In this document: piece after piece, positions 20,500-29,431 of the stretch
How positions within the stretch are numbered: position 1 is the first letter of the stretch
How the letters are laid out: every line of letters starts with the position of its first letter
Source of the DNA: Luteolibacter luteus
Lineage (GTDB): Bacteria > Verrucomicrobiota > Verrucomicrobiia > Verrucomicrobiales > Akkermansiaceae
Assembly: GCF_012913485.1 (NCBI RefSeq)
Contig: NZ_CP051774.1
Coordinates: 3,906,001-3,970,000 of the forward strand
Length of the DNA: 64,000 nucleotides
Reading direction: 5' to 3'
The notes under the pieces: model-generated
Told to the model about the DNA's origin: nothing
Databases searched by the model: none
What the model saw: the letters and a program-made list of their open reading frames with translations, nothing else
Position numbers and translations under genes: made by a program

Positions 20500-21219
20500 T
20501 TAACATGTGAGAGGCCGTTGCTCCACTCCGTCCGAGGAGATCCAGCTTACTTCCTGTTTCTCCCAATCGAAGCGGAGGGCGGTAGGGGACGGGCCGATCT
20601 GGCGGCCGGGATTAAAGGCCCATGTTTCTCCAAGGCGGTCGATCCACGCCCCCTTCGAATAGAACGGTGCATTGTGGATATGGCCGGATAGGACCATGTG
20701 GGGCGAGAATCGCTTGATCCAGGCGGTCAGGGTTTCATCGCCTGCAAAGCTTTTGCCCGTCCAGCTTAGAGGTCCTTCCGGTGCGGCGTGGTATACCCAA
20801 ATCCAAGGGGTACCTGGCGGTGGAACAGCTGCGATGAGTTGTTTCTCCACTTCAGCACGGGAGACCGGTCCATCCCACCAGGGGCAAATCGTGATGCGCA
20901 TCCCTCCCATATCGATGGATTCGCCATCGATGTGCAGGCGCTCCGTCTGGACGTCTCCCAGCCAACGCGCCCTCGACTCTCCGCTCGCATCGCGGTGATC
21001 GCCATCATGATTGCCAGAGCTCACGATCACGCGTGTAAGTTCCCGCAGGCGACGCAGGTATTTTTCGATCACGACGATCTGGATATCGATCTCAAGTGAT
21101 CCGGCAAGATCGAGAAGGTCACCGCCGATGATGAGGGCGTCGCATTCTGCGGCATTGGCGGCGAGCCAATCAAACTGCTTCAAGGTGTAGTGCAGGTCGG
21201 CGACAAAGAGCAGCTTCAT
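20500..21219 (-). CDS. Calcineurin-like metallophosphoesterase
   Basis: The 239-residue cytoplasmic protein carries the ordered metal ligands of the calcineurin-like phosphoesterase fold: DLH near residue 8, GGDLLDL near 32, GNHDGD near 70, a His in WVYHAAP, and GHIHNAPF near 180. The organisation resembles Icc/YkuE-like phosphoesterases. A role in cyclic nucleotide hydrolysis is possible given the neighbours but is not shown by sequence. ATG 21219 is preferred over TTG 21231, because MKLLFVADLHY is the typical first strand. It converges with the cNMP gene at 20483. Confidence 0.85.
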   Translation of the reverse strand: MKLLFVADLHYTLKQFDWLAANAAECDALIIGGDLLDLAGSLEIDIQIVVIEKYLRRLRELTRVIVSSGNHDGDHRDASGESRARWLGDVQTERLHIDGESIDMGGMRITICPWWDGPVSRAEVEKQLIAAVPPPGTPWIWVYHAAPEGPLSWTGKSFAGDETLTAWIKRFSPHMVLSGHIHNAPFYSKGAWIDRLGETWAFNPGRQIGPSPTALRFDWEKQEVSWISSDGVEQRPLTC

Positions 21220-21259
21220 CGGTGGGGGCAAGATAGCTTGGAGGAGTTTGGTGCGAGAT

Positions 21260-22972
21260 TCAAGGAATCACCTCGCGATGTTGGCTCAATCGTGTCAGCT
21301 GCTCCGCCCGCTTCTCGCCGGCGAGTTTGTTGTCGATGGCGCCCAATACTTCGAGGAGGTCGCCTGCTTCGAGCAGGCGCGGGGTGATGACGTAGCTTGC
21401 GCCTTCGGCATAAAGGGCCTCGGCATCAGCCAGCTTCTCGGCGTGAACGATGATTTCGGCCTCCGGGTTCAAGGCGCGCAGCTGCGCGAGCATCCTGCGA
21501 TTGCTGGCACCGCGCAGGATCCCATCCGGCAGGGTGCAGATGATGACTTGTGCGCGATCGATCCCGGTGTGCTCCAAAACCTCGGGACGACTGACATCGC
21601 CATACACCACCGAGACGCCGCGTTCGCGCAGCTTGGCTGCGGTTTCGGGATTGAAATCCACGACCCTGAGCTGTGAGAGCAGCGCTGGATGACCGCGGGT
21701 GATTTCCTCGAGCAGGGAACTCGCGGTCCATGAGAAGCCGAGCAGGAAGATCCGTGCTGTCTCTTCCCGCTCGTCCACCTCATGAGTCGCTGCAGGAAGA
21801 TCCGGGAAGCCGACCTTCCGGAGCAGCGGCGAGATGCGGCGCAGGATTGTTTCGCTTCCGGTGATGGCATAGGTCGAGAGCACTGCGAGGAATGCGAAGG
21901 AGAAGGCCGTGATGCTTATTGTCTTGTCCGAGACATCTCCCGAGGCCTTGCCGATTGCGAGAAGCACCAGTGAAAGCTCGCTCAGCTGGCTCAGATTGAG
22001 GGCTGGCAATAAGCTCATGCGTTGTCCCAGCCCGGAGCGGAAGAGGGTGGGGAAGACCGTGATGAGGCGAGTCATGATCAGCACGGAACTGAAGACCAGC
22101 ATCCACAAGATATACTCCCAGGTCGGCAGTGGAATGATCATCCCGAGAGAGACGAAGAAGAGGGTGACGAAAAAATCCCGGATGCTCGTGATCCTTGCAA
22201 CCACATCGAGTGTGTAGGGGAAGGTTGAAACCATCACGCCTGCCAGCAGCGCTCCCATTTCACGAGAGAGTCCGAGGTAGCCGGCGAGCCCGGCCATCGC
22301 GAAACACCAGGCAAGTGCTCCGACGAGTACCAGCTCCGGGCGGCGTGCGACCATTTTGAAGATCGGAGGCAAGAGGAAGCGCCCCGAAAAATAAGCGGCA
22401 CCCACCAGTTGCAGGACGCGGATGACCGCCATCGCCAAGGGGGCGATCGCGGGATCTTTCAGGTTCGGTTGGATGGCGAGGAAAAGGATCACTCCCACAT
22501 CCTGAAGCACGAGAATTCCCATCGTGATTCGTCCCGCCAAAGTTTCCAGCTCACGTTTGTCGTGCAGCAGTTTTACGATGATCACCGTGCTGCTCATCGC
22601 GACTGCCACCGCGAGATAGATTGCTTCCAAGCTGCTTGCAGCAGGGCCGACGTAGCGGAAGATCATCCAGCCTAGCGCGACACTGCCGCATATTTGAACC
22701 AGCGCGGTGATCATGATCGCCCTGCCGGAGCCGAGCATCTTCTTCAGGTCCATCTCCAGCCCGATCATGAACAAGAGCAGCACCAGCCCGATCTCGGACA
22801 TGGTCCGGATAGAGTCGGGAGAGGTGATGAACTTGAAACCGTTCGGTCCGATGGCAAAGCCGGCCACCAGATAGGCGATCAACAGCGGCTGCCGTATAAG
22901 CTGGCAGAGGACGCCGACCACCCATGCCGCAATAATGCACCAGGCGATGTCCGTGACGATGGCATGATCCAC
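21260..22972 (-). CDS. KefB-like CPA2 cation:proton antiporter with RCK domain
   Basis: The 570-residue integral membrane protein has about 12 hydrophobic helices of the Na+/H+ exchanger (CPA2) fold (GFAIGPNGFKFI, LLLFMIGLEMDL, GILVLQDVGVI). It ends in an RCK/TrkA-N-like regulatory domain (residues 405-560; VVDFNPETAAKL, VVYGDVSRPEVL). It probably exchanges K+ or Na+ for protons. The RCK N-terminus reads RIFLLGFSWTASS, lacking the usual GxGxxG nucleotide-binding glycines, so NAD(H) binding may be altered. The start is GTG 22972, with GCGAGG just upstream. A cNMP-domain gene is divergent from it. Confidence 0.92.
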   Translation of the reverse strand: MDHAIVTDIAWCIIAAWVVGVLCQLIRQPLLIAYLVAGFAIGPNGFKFITSPDSIRTMSEIGLVLLLFMIGLEMDLKKMLGSGRAIMITALVQICGSVALGWMIFRYVGPAASSLEAIYLAVAVAMSSTVIIVKLLHDKRELETLAGRITMGILVLQDVGVILFLAIQPNLKDPAIAPLAMAVIRVLQLVGAAYFSGRFLLPPIFKMVARRPELVLVGALAWCFAMAGLAGYLGLSREMGALLAGVMVSTFPYTLDVVARITSIRDFFVTLFFVSLGMIIPLPTWEYILWMLVFSSVLIMTRLITVFPTLFRSGLGQRMSLLPALNLSQLSELSLVLLAIGKASGDVSDKTISITAFSFAFLAVLSTYAITGSETILRRISPLLRKVGFPDLPAATHEVDEREETARIFLLGFSWTASSLLEEITRGHPALLSQLRVVDFNPETAAKLRERGVSVVYGDVSRPEVLEHTGIDRAQVIICTLPDGILRGASNRRMLAQLRALNPEAEIIVHAEKLADAEALYAEGASYVITPRLLEAGDLLEVLGAIDNKLAGEKRAEQLTRLSQHREVIP

Positions 22973-23115
22973 GGCCTCGCACCCTACGAGGTGCTACCAC
23001 GGGCGTCGATGCAGGAGTCATGACGATGTGTCGGATCTGTCACTTTGGGTCCTTCGCTTGCCAAGTAACCCATCTGCTTGATAAAGAGAGAGTCAATCCA
23101 GTCTCTCGATCCCCC

Positions 23116-23475
23116 ATGAAACTTCCCAATATCTTTACCGATTCGTCCAAGATCCGGTCCTTTGAGGCTGGTGAAACGATCTTCAAAGCCGGCGATCCGG
23201 GAACTGAGATGTTCATCGTTCATGAGGGCGAAGTGGACATCACGATCCATGGGAAGGTCGTGGAGACCGTGAACGAGGACCATTTCTTCGGAGAGCTTGC
23301 CCTGATCGATGAAGCTCCTCGCTCTGCCGATGCGGTGGCCCGCACCGCTTGCAAGCTGGTGCCTCTCAATCAACGTGAGTTTACCTTCCTCGTGGATGAG
23401 ATTCCTTTCTTCGCCCTCCGGGTGATGAAGGTTTTGGCCGATCGGCTTCGCAAGGCCGACAAGGTGAACTTCTGA
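23116..23475 (+). CDS. Minimal cyclic-nucleotide-binding domain protein
   Basis: The 119-residue protein is a bare cyclic-nucleotide-binding domain: AGDPGTEMFIVHEGEVDI, then the phosphate cassette FFGELALIDEAPRSADAVA with the Gly-Glu and Arg-Ser that bind cyclic phosphate. This is the most canonical cassette of the four in this region. The frame extends upstream to 23020, but ATG 23116 gives the normal domain boundary. It diverges from the antiporter gene, suggesting shared control or partnership. Confidence 0.87.
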   Translation: MKLPNIFTDSSKIRSFEAGETIFKAGDPGTEMFIVHEGEVDITIHGKVVETVNEDHFFGELALIDEAPRSADAVARTACKLVPLNQREFTFLVDEIPFFALRVMKVLADRLRKADKVNF

Positions 23476-23488
23476 GTCCATCCCCGGT

Positions 23489-23869
23489 TCAACGGAGATA
23501 GGGCCATCCCGATTGAAGGAACCACAAGGCGATCCCGGACAAGCTCAGGATCACCCGTAACGGTCCTTTCCCCCAATAGGCTGCGATGAAGGCTCCTCCC
23601 AAGGCCGGGAGGGAACCAAAGAACCCTACGATCAGGAGTATCGGGATGTCTTCGAGGGAGACTGTCGTTGTTTTTGCGATGGCATGGCCGCTCCCTGAAG
23701 GAGCGGCCGCCTTGTCCATGGCTTCGACGTTTAGCAGCAGGATGAAAAGTTGAAGCAGGAAGAGCCCGGCTGAGATCCAGATCCAGCCGTAGTCTTGCCT
23801 GGCGCCTTGGTGAGGAAGGGGCGGAGGAAGTGCCCCGGCTCCCGGTCCAAGGTTTCGGGTTTGATCCAT
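23489..23869 (-). CDS. Small proline-rich membrane protein, unknown
   Basis: The 126-residue product has a Pro/Gly-rich N-terminus followed by three hydrophobic segments (WIWISAGLFLLQLFILLLNV, ILLIVGFFGSLPALGGAFIA, VILSLSGIALWFLQ). No family is recognised. ATG 23869 has GGAG three bases upstream; ATG 23887 is an alternative. It converges on the end of the cNMP gene 13 bases away. Confidence 0.55.
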   Translation of the reverse strand: MDQTRNLGPGAGALPPPLPHQGARQDYGWIWISAGLFLLQLFILLLNVEAMDKAAAPSGSGHAIAKTTTVSLEDIPILLIVGFFGSLPALGGAFIAAYWGKGPLRVILSLSGIALWFLQSGWPYLR

Positions 23870-23990
23870 GGTCTCCAAGCTAGCCATGTTTCATGCTGGG
23901 GGTCGAGCAGGGATCTTCACCGTCGGCTTGGGAGATGGCCCTGACTTTCAGGTTGTCGTTCATCTTGTGGGTCCCTATCCCGGTGCCCTC

Positions 23991-25565
23991 ATGTTTCGCA
24001 CCCTGATCTTCTCAGCCAGCCTGATTTCCGCCTCGGTCGCGCAGAACTTTGTCAATCCGATCGCGGAGGGTGCGGATCCATGTGTGATCCGTCATGATGA
24101 CAAGTATATCTGGTGCCAATCCGCCGGTAACCGTGGCGTAGCCTTGTGGGTTTCGGATCGTCTGACCTCGCTCGGCACCCCGCATGTGGTGTGGCAGGCA
24201 CCGGAGAATGGCCCTTACTCGAAGGAAGTCTGGGCACCGGAGCTCCAGTTTATCGACGGCAAGTTCTACATCTACGTGGCTGCGTCTGACGGGAAGAATG
24301 CGAACCACTTGGCCTATGCTCTGGAATCCGAAGGCTCCGACCCGCTGGGGCCCTACAAGCTTCACGGCCCCTTTGCCACCGGTGAAGGCAGCGATGGCAA
24401 ATCGCCGAACATCTGGGCCATCGACATGATGGTCTTCAAGAATGACGGCAAGCTCTACGCCGTCTGGTCTGGCTGGGACAAGCCGGGCAGCGATAACCAA
24501 TACCTTTACATCGCGCCGATGAAGTCCCCGGTCGAGCTTTCCGGGCCACGCGTTCTTCTTTCGAAGAACGATACCTATCTCTGGGAACGCACCGAGGAAC
24601 GCGAAGGCTCGCGCGGTCTGGCGGAGGGTCCGCAAATCTTGCAGCATGAAGGCCGGACCTTCCTCATTTATTCCACGGCCGCCTCCTGGCTTCCGACCTA
24701 CAAGCTTGGCCTGATGGAGTTGACTGGCGAGGATCCACTCGATCCTACCTCGTGGAAGAAGCATGATCAGCCTGTTTTCCGCGGCACGGAAAAGACCTTC
24801 GGCGTTGGTCATGGAGGCTTCGTGCAGAGCCCAGATGGCAAGGAGTGGTGGAATGTCTATCACGCCAAGCGCGATCGCGGAGGCAACTGGCTGCGCTCAA
24901 TTTTCGTCCAGCCCTTCACCTTTAGGGACGGTGTCCCTGACTTCGGTCAACCGGTGGATCCCGGTACGTCTTTGCCGCTTCCTTCCGGTGAGAAGATCCT
25001 TTCGTCTTCGCTTCCGCTCGCGGTTTCTTTCCGAAACTCGAGGGATCTCGACGCATTCTCTTACTATGGGCACCAGCAGTTCCTCGCGATCACGGACAAG
25101 GGCGTCGAACTCGGCACCGCTCCCGCAGAGCCTGTGAACGCTTACCGGGCTGGCGAGAAGCTGGTGTTGGATGGAGGGGAGTTCACGGACTTCAGTGTCG
25201 ATACCGAGATCAGCTTCCTGAAAGGGGATCGCGATGCGGGGCTCCTGTTTCGCGTTACTGATCCGTCAGTCGGCTTCGATGCCCAGCGCGGCTACTTCGC
25301 GGGAATTATTCCCGGCAACAAGACCGTGGTGCTCGGCAAGACCGACGGAAAGAACTGGAAGGAGATTTCCCGTGCACCACTGACCAGCGATGTGAGCAGT
25401 GGCGTGAAGCTCGCGGTGACCGCGAAAGGCAAAGAGATCACCGTGTCCCTGGACGGGAAAAAGGTCCTTAGCGCGGAGGACGATACCTACGCGAAAGGTT
25501 CCGTCGGGCTGCGTGTGGTTGATACCCACGCGCGCTTTGAGAATCTGAACATCACCGGGAACTAG
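23991..25565 (+). CDS. Secreted GH43-type glycoside hydrolase with C-terminal beta-sandwich
   Basis: The 524-residue exported protein has a signal peptide (MFRTLIFSASLISASVAQ). A five-bladed propeller typical of glycoside hydrolase family 43 follows: ADPCVIRHDDKYIW with Asp29 as likely general base, SKEVWAPELQFIDGKFYIY, DMMVFKNDGKLYAVW, and LAEGPQIL with the likely acid Glu. About residues 395-520 form a laminin-G/LamG-like sandwich (GLLFRVTDP, GSVGLRVVDTHARF). The family cleaves arabinan, xylan or related plant and algal polysaccharides. The exact substrate cannot be read from sequence. The frame is open upstream; ATG 23991 starts the signal peptide. Confidence 0.9.
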   Translation: MFRTLIFSASLISASVAQNFVNPIAEGADPCVIRHDDKYIWCQSAGNRGVALWVSDRLTSLGTPHVVWQAPENGPYSKEVWAPELQFIDGKFYIYVAASDGKNANHLAYALESEGSDPLGPYKLHGPFATGEGSDGKSPNIWAIDMMVFKNDGKLYAVWSGWDKPGSDNQYLYIAPMKSPVELSGPRVLLSKNDTYLWERTEEREGSRGLAEGPQILQHEGRTFLIYSTAASWLPTYKLGLMELTGEDPLDPTSWKKHDQPVFRGTEKTFGVGHGGFVQSPDGKEWWNVYHAKRDRGGNWLRSIFVQPFTFRDGVPDFGQPVDPGTSLPLPSGEKILSSSLPLAVSFRNSRDLDAFSYYGHQQFLAITDKGVELGTAPAEPVNAYRAGEKLVLDGGEFTDFSVDTEISFLKGDRDAGLLFRVTDPSVGFDAQRGYFAGIIPGNKTVVLGKTDGKNWKEISRAPLTSDVSSGVKLAVTAKGKEITVSLDGKKVLSAEDDTYAKGSVGLRVVDTHARFENLNITGN

Positions 25566-25585
25566 GAAGTTCGCCCGATGATGGG

Positions 25586-25618
25586 CCGCGCCGGAAACGT
25601 TCGGGTTTCCGGTCGCGG
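25586..25618. terminator. Hairpin between convergent genes
   Basis: CCGCG-CCGGAAAC pairs with GTTTCCGG-CGCGG (one bulged T) around GTTCGG. It lies between the ends of the GH43 gene and the minus-strand lipoprotein gene. No long T tract follows, so it is probably a shared weak terminator or an mRNA-end stabiliser. Confidence 0.5.
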
Positions 25619-25632
25619 TTTGGGAGGCGGTA

Positions 25633-25863
25633 CTAGCGGGTCGCGTCCTTCACGTCTTCTTTGATTTCCTTGCCTGCGTCCTTGATCTCGTCGCCGACAT
25701 CCTTGGCGGCATCCTTCACGTCTTCCGTAGCATCTTTGATTCCTTCGTTCGGGCGGCGATCGAGCGCGTCGTCGATCTTCTCCTTCACTTCCGGGGTTTC
25801 GTGGCGTTCGCAGGCCGGGATCAAGGCGAGCGCTGCAGCGGCAAAGAGGTAGTTCAGTTTCAT
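25633..25863 (-). CDS. Small lipoprotein with amphipathic Lys/Asp repeats
   Basis: The 76-residue product begins with a lipoprotein signal (MKLNYLFAAAALALIPAC, lipobox IPAC). Its mature part consists of about 10-residue amphipathic repeats of the type D-A-x-K-D-V-x-D-x-I-K. Such tails occur in small entericidin-like or YtxH-like envelope stress proteins. The function is unknown. The longer frame to 25935 lacks a signal peptide at its start. Confidence 0.72.
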   Translation of the reverse strand: MKLNYLFAAAALALIPACERHETPEVKEKIDDALDRRPNEGIKDATEDVKDAAKDVGDEIKDAGKEIKEDVKDATR

Positions 25864-25981
25864 GGTCTTCAGGGAGCCGGGGGTTGTTAGAGCGGCTTTC
25901 CCAGCGGTCGCACCGATCCGCCGTTCGTCAACCAAGAGAATCAGCGAAAGAGCCGTGCATTTTTGCGGCTGTGGCAGGGCT

Positions 25982-27253
25982 TCAGATCTTCTCGCGAGAC
26001 TTCACGATCTTCCAAACCGGCGAGTCCAAAAGGTAAGGTGGTGAATTGTCGCCGCGGGGCGCGGCAGGAAAGATGTAGTCGGTACGGAAAAGCGGCACCA
26101 CCGGGGCACCGGTCCGCGACTTGGGGTACTCCGCGCCGATTTCTTCGATAAGAAGCGCCGCGGCAAAGAGGCTTCCTTGGCCTTCGGCAATCAGAATATC
26201 GATCGGATACTCGTGCCCTTCTTCGACTTCGAAGGCAGGGCCTGCGGCCATGCCACCCAGATTCCGATTCCAGTCGACCGTACTGGGGTAGGTGTAGAGC
26301 GCACGTTTCGGAATCTGATAGAGCGCTTGGTTTTCTGGGGCCGCCAGCATCACCGGCGCGCCTGGGCTCAAGGTGCCCGTGGGTTCAAGGTAGCCGTGGT
26401 CGAAAACATTCATCTTGTTGAAGCGCACCGCCAGCACGTCGTCTCCGGCACCGACGAAGCGGAACCTGCCCGATTTCGGCGCGATCACGGTACCGCGATA
26501 GACGAGCATCCAGTAAGGGTGGGGATCGACCGCTTGCCGGAAGGCCCGCGGTGCCACGGTTGCCGGGAGGACGGGGAGATAAAGATAGGGAAGGTAGAGG
26601 CGGGTGTCCGCCTTCAGGTAGTCTGAGAGAAGTTCTTCATTCCACCCTTGATTCACGAACCGGACGGCAAGCCGGTGATAGTCCTCGTAGCGGGTATTCT
26701 TGATGCTCCCGTCGCTACTACGGTTGAGGTTGTAGAAGGTTCCCGTCAGGGCGCTTTGATTCGGGTCGATCATCCCGAAGGGATTCCGTGCTCCGCTGCC
26801 GAAGCCCTTGCCTACTCCGGTACCGCTGCCGAAGCCTTTGCCACGGCCGTCTCCAAGGCCACCGCCGACCCCCTCGCCGCCCAAACCGCCGCTGCGAGTG
26901 ATGGCATCGAGTTGCAAGGGTGACTTCAAGGGCGAGGCCTCGAAGGGTTCGGAAGACGGTATCAGGCTATCCACGTCCTTCGCCGTGATCCGCGCCATGC
27001 GCTGGGTGGCGAAATTCATGTGCTGCGTCCGCATGTTCCGCTCCAGCAGCGCGGGATCGCCGCCGCCGCCTCCGGTGGGCATGAAGTCGACTTTCTTCTG
27101 AAGCTGCTTTTCCGGAATCGTGCGGAAGACCCAGAAGAAGGCGGCGATCAGCAGGACGACATGGAATGCCAGCGATGCCGAAAGGGATGATCCACCGAGC
27201 TTCCGCCATGTGGCCCGGAAGCTTCCCTGATCGCGATTGGGAGGATGATTCAT
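25982..27253 (-). CDS. Membrane-anchored PA14-like protein with Gly-rich linker
   Basis: The 423-residue product has one N-terminal transmembrane helix (SASLAFHVVLLIAAFFWVF), then an extracytoplasmic region with a glycine-rich linker near residues 120-165 (GGEGVGGGLGDGRGKGFG). The C-terminal half resembles a PA14 domain (YRGTVIAPKSGRFRFVGAGDD, LAVRFN, FEVEEGHEYPIDILIAEG). PA14 modules usually bind carbohydrate or protect enzymes. ATG 27253 is preferred because upstream residues have no homology. It is probably an envelope protein; the role is unknown. Confidence 0.68.
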   Translation of the reverse strand: MNHPPNRDQGSFRATWRKLGGSSLSASLAFHVVLLIAAFFWVFRTIPEKQLQKKVDFMPTGGGGGDPALLERNMRTQHMNFATQRMARITAKDVDSLIPSSEPFEASPLKSPLQLDAITRSGGLGGEGVGGGLGDGRGKGFGSGTGVGKGFGSGARNPFGMIDPNQSALTGTFYNLNRSSDGSIKNTRYEDYHRLAVRFVNQGWNEELLSDYLKADTRLYLPYLYLPVLPATVAPRAFRQAVDPHPYWMLVYRGTVIAPKSGRFRFVGAGDDVLAVRFNKMNVFDHGYLEPTGTLSPGAPVMLAAPENQALYQIPKRALYTYPSTVDWNRNLGGMAAGPAFEVEEGHEYPIDILIAEGQGSLFAAALLIEEIGAEYPKSRTGAPVVPLFRTDYIFPAAPRGDNSPPYLLDSPVWKIVKSREKI

Positions 27254-27362
27254 CAGCGGAGGACGGATGAAACGCGCTCTCACATAGATGAATCGGGGCA
27301 GGAGTTAACAGTGAAAAAGCAGTGAAGATCTTTTTTTGGCTCTTTTGGGGAATTTCGAGCCG

Positions 27363-27398
27363 AAAAAAGGGAAGGCGATGATGAGTCGCCTTCCCTTT
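27363..27398 (-). terminator. Rho-independent terminator after metG
   Basis: A 13-base perfect stem (AAAGGGAAGGCGA with TCGCCTTCCCTTT, loop TGATGAG) lies 26 bases after the metG stop. On the minus strand the stem runs into a tract of T residues (six A on the plus strand at 27363-27368). Confidence 0.85.
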
Positions 27399-27424
27399 CC
27401 TTCAGTTTGAATTGATCGCCCGGT

Positions 27425-28984
27425 TCAGGCTTCCTCCACCACGATCTTCGGGAAGACGGGCTTCGGCTTGCCGGTTTCGTGGCCTTCCGGAACGAGGCCC
27501 CACTTGAGGTCGTCGAATTTAAGCTGGAGCAATTCGTCCATCCGGAGCTGCGAGGCAATGCGCGAAGCGGGTTCGGGCAGCACCGGGGAGATGAGCACGG
27601 CGCAGTGAGCGAGGCTCTCCACGAGGTGGTAGAGCACCGAATCGAGGCGGGATTTGTTGGCCGGGTCCTTGGCCAGTTCCCAAGGCTTGTTCCGCTCGGC
27701 GTAGGCATTGCAGACCGTGACGTGACGGTTGATCGCCTTCAGTGCTTCGGCGACGTCGAAGCCGTCCATCGCGGCGCGATAGTCCTCAATCACCGTAAGC
27801 AGTGAGGCACGGAGGCTCAGGTCGTCGTCGTTGGTCTCCGCGCCGGTGACCACCTTGCCGCCGCCAAAGCGTGCGGTCATGTTGAGGGCACGGTTGCAGA
27901 GGTTGCCGAGTTCGTTCGCCATCTCCTGGTTGTAGAGCATCACTAGGCGATCGAGATCAAAGTCCGCGTCCTTGCCAGTGGTGATATCCCGCACGAGATA
28001 GTAGCGGAGCGCGTCGACGCCGAATTTGTCGGCGAGTTCGTCGGGATCGACGACATTGCCGAGAGACTTCGACATCTTCTCGCCCTTCATGTTCCACCAG
28101 CCGTGGACCAGGATTTTCGGCATCTCCTCATCAGCGAAGCCCATGGCGTGAAGCATGCAGGGCCAGTAGATGCCGTGGGCGGGGACGAGGATGTCCTTGC
28201 CGATGACGTGGGCGGCGCAGGGCCAGAGCTTTTCGAAAGAGGGGAGATCGCTGCCTTCCTTCGCTTTGTAGCCGGCGAAGGAGATGTAGTTGATCAAGGC
28301 GTCGAACCACACATAGGTCACGAAGTCGGTATCGAAGGGAAACTCGATGCCCCAGCGCAGGCGCTCCTTCGGGCGGGAAATGCAGAGATCGAGCTCGCCC
28401 GAGTTGGCCAGCGCGCCGACCAGTTCGTTGCGGCGGAAGCCTGGAATCACGAAGTCCGGATTCTTCTCCACGTAGTTCTTCAGCCACTCCGCGTGGGCAC
28501 TGAGGCGGAAGTACCAGTTTTCCTCCTCGATCTCCACGACCTCGCCCCACTCGGATCCGAACTCGCCGGCCTCATTGCGATCGCGATCGGTCAGGAACTG
28601 CTCCTGGCGCACCGAGTAGAAGCCCTTGTAGGCCTTCTTGTAGAGTTCGCCGCGGTCCTTCAGGTCGGTGAGGATCGCCTGGACACAAGCCTTGTGGCGG
28701 TCGTCGGTGGTGGCGGCCCAGCCATCGTACTGGAGGCCGAGTTTTTTCCAGAGGTTGAGGAAGAGCTTGGTCTTCTTCGCCGCGAAGGTGGCGGGATTGA
28801 TCCCTTCCTTTTCAGCCGTCTGCTGGACTTTCTGGCCGTGCTGGTCCACGCCGGTCAGGAAATAGACCTCCTCGCCCTTCAGCCGCTGGTAACGGGCGAT
28901 CACGTCGGCGAGCACCTTCTCGTAGGCGTGGCCGATGTGTGGCGCGCCGTTGGTGTAGTCGATGGCGGTGGTGATGAAAAACAT
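27425..28984 (-). CDS. metG: Methionyl-tRNA synthetase (short form)
   Basis: The 519-residue class I synthetase charges tRNA-Met with methionine. Visible are the HIGH motif within APHIGHAYEK (near residue 15), WFDALINY, KMSKSLGN near residue 300, and an anticodon-binding helical domain. The C-terminal tRNA-binding (EMAP-like) extension is absent, so this is the short MetG form, and CxxC zinc pairs are not visible in the connective peptide. ATG 28984 begins MFFITTAIDYTNG, as in other MetG proteins; the frame extending to 29155 is not coding. The TPR and SurA-like genes lie upstream on the same strand. Confidence 0.96.
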   Translation of the reverse strand: MFFITTAIDYTNGAPHIGHAYEKVLADVIARYQRLKGEEVYFLTGVDQHGQKVQQTAEKEGINPATFAAKKTKLFLNLWKKLGLQYDGWAATTDDRHKACVQAILTDLKDRGELYKKAYKGFYSVRQEQFLTDRDRNEAGEFGSEWGEVVEIEEENWYFRLSAHAEWLKNYVEKNPDFVIPGFRRNELVGALANSGELDLCISRPKERLRWGIEFPFDTDFVTYVWFDALINYISFAGYKAKEGSDLPSFEKLWPCAAHVIGKDILVPAHGIYWPCMLHAMGFADEEMPKILVHGWWNMKGEKMSKSLGNVVDPDELADKFGVDALRYYLVRDITTGKDADFDLDRLVMLYNQEMANELGNLCNRALNMTARFGGGKVVTGAETNDDDLSLRASLLTVIEDYRAAMDGFDVAEALKAINRHVTVCNAYAERNKPWELAKDPANKSRLDSVLYHLVESLAHCAVLISPVLPEPASRIASQLRMDELLQLKFDDLKWGLVPEGHETGKPKPVFPKIVVEEA

Positions 28985-29063
28985 GGATGGAGAATGACTA
29001 ATGCAGGATTTCCGAATGACGAACGAAGTCAGGCAAGAACCGCGTCCGGGCGGGTAATTTCTA

Positions 29064-29405
29064 TCAGGTGTCCCGGACCACCTTGCCACCCAAGGAGAGA
29101 ATCCGGGCATTGCCCTTGGCGAACTCCGCCTCGGCGATCTGGCCGTCCCGGACATACATCTGGGACAAGCCGGTCCAAGCGAGCAGGTCGTTCGGTCTGA
29201 GGGTGGTGGCTTGCAGGCCGCAGCCGATGGCCTCCTTGATCTGGCCGAGCTTCAGCAGGCACATGCCCAAGGCATGCCAGCCATCGAAAAAGTCGGGGTC
29301 AAGGGCGACGCACTTCCGGTAAAGGGCGGCTGCCTCCTCCAGTTCCCCGAGGGCGAGGCAGCCGTTGGCGTCGTCGAAAAAATCGTCCCGTTCGGAGTCC
29401 GGCAT
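29064..29405 (-). CDS. Small TPR protein
   Basis: The 113-residue cytoplasmic protein consists of about three tetratricopeptide repeats (NGCLALGELEEAAALYRKC, WHALGMCLLKLGQIKEAI, WTGLSQMYVRDGQIAEAEF). TPRs act as protein-binding scaffolds; the partner is unknown. ATG 29405 lies 27 bases after the stop of the upstream chaperone gene, consistent with an operon running to metG. Confidence 0.78.
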   Translation of the reverse strand: MPDSERDDFFDDANGCLALGELEEAAALYRKCVALDPDFFDGWHALGMCLLKLGQIKEAIGCGLQATTLRPNDLLAWTGLSQMYVRDGQIAEAEFAKGNARILSLGGKVVRDT

Positions 29406-29431
29406 CGGATCGCGGGCCTCCGCAGAGGCGA

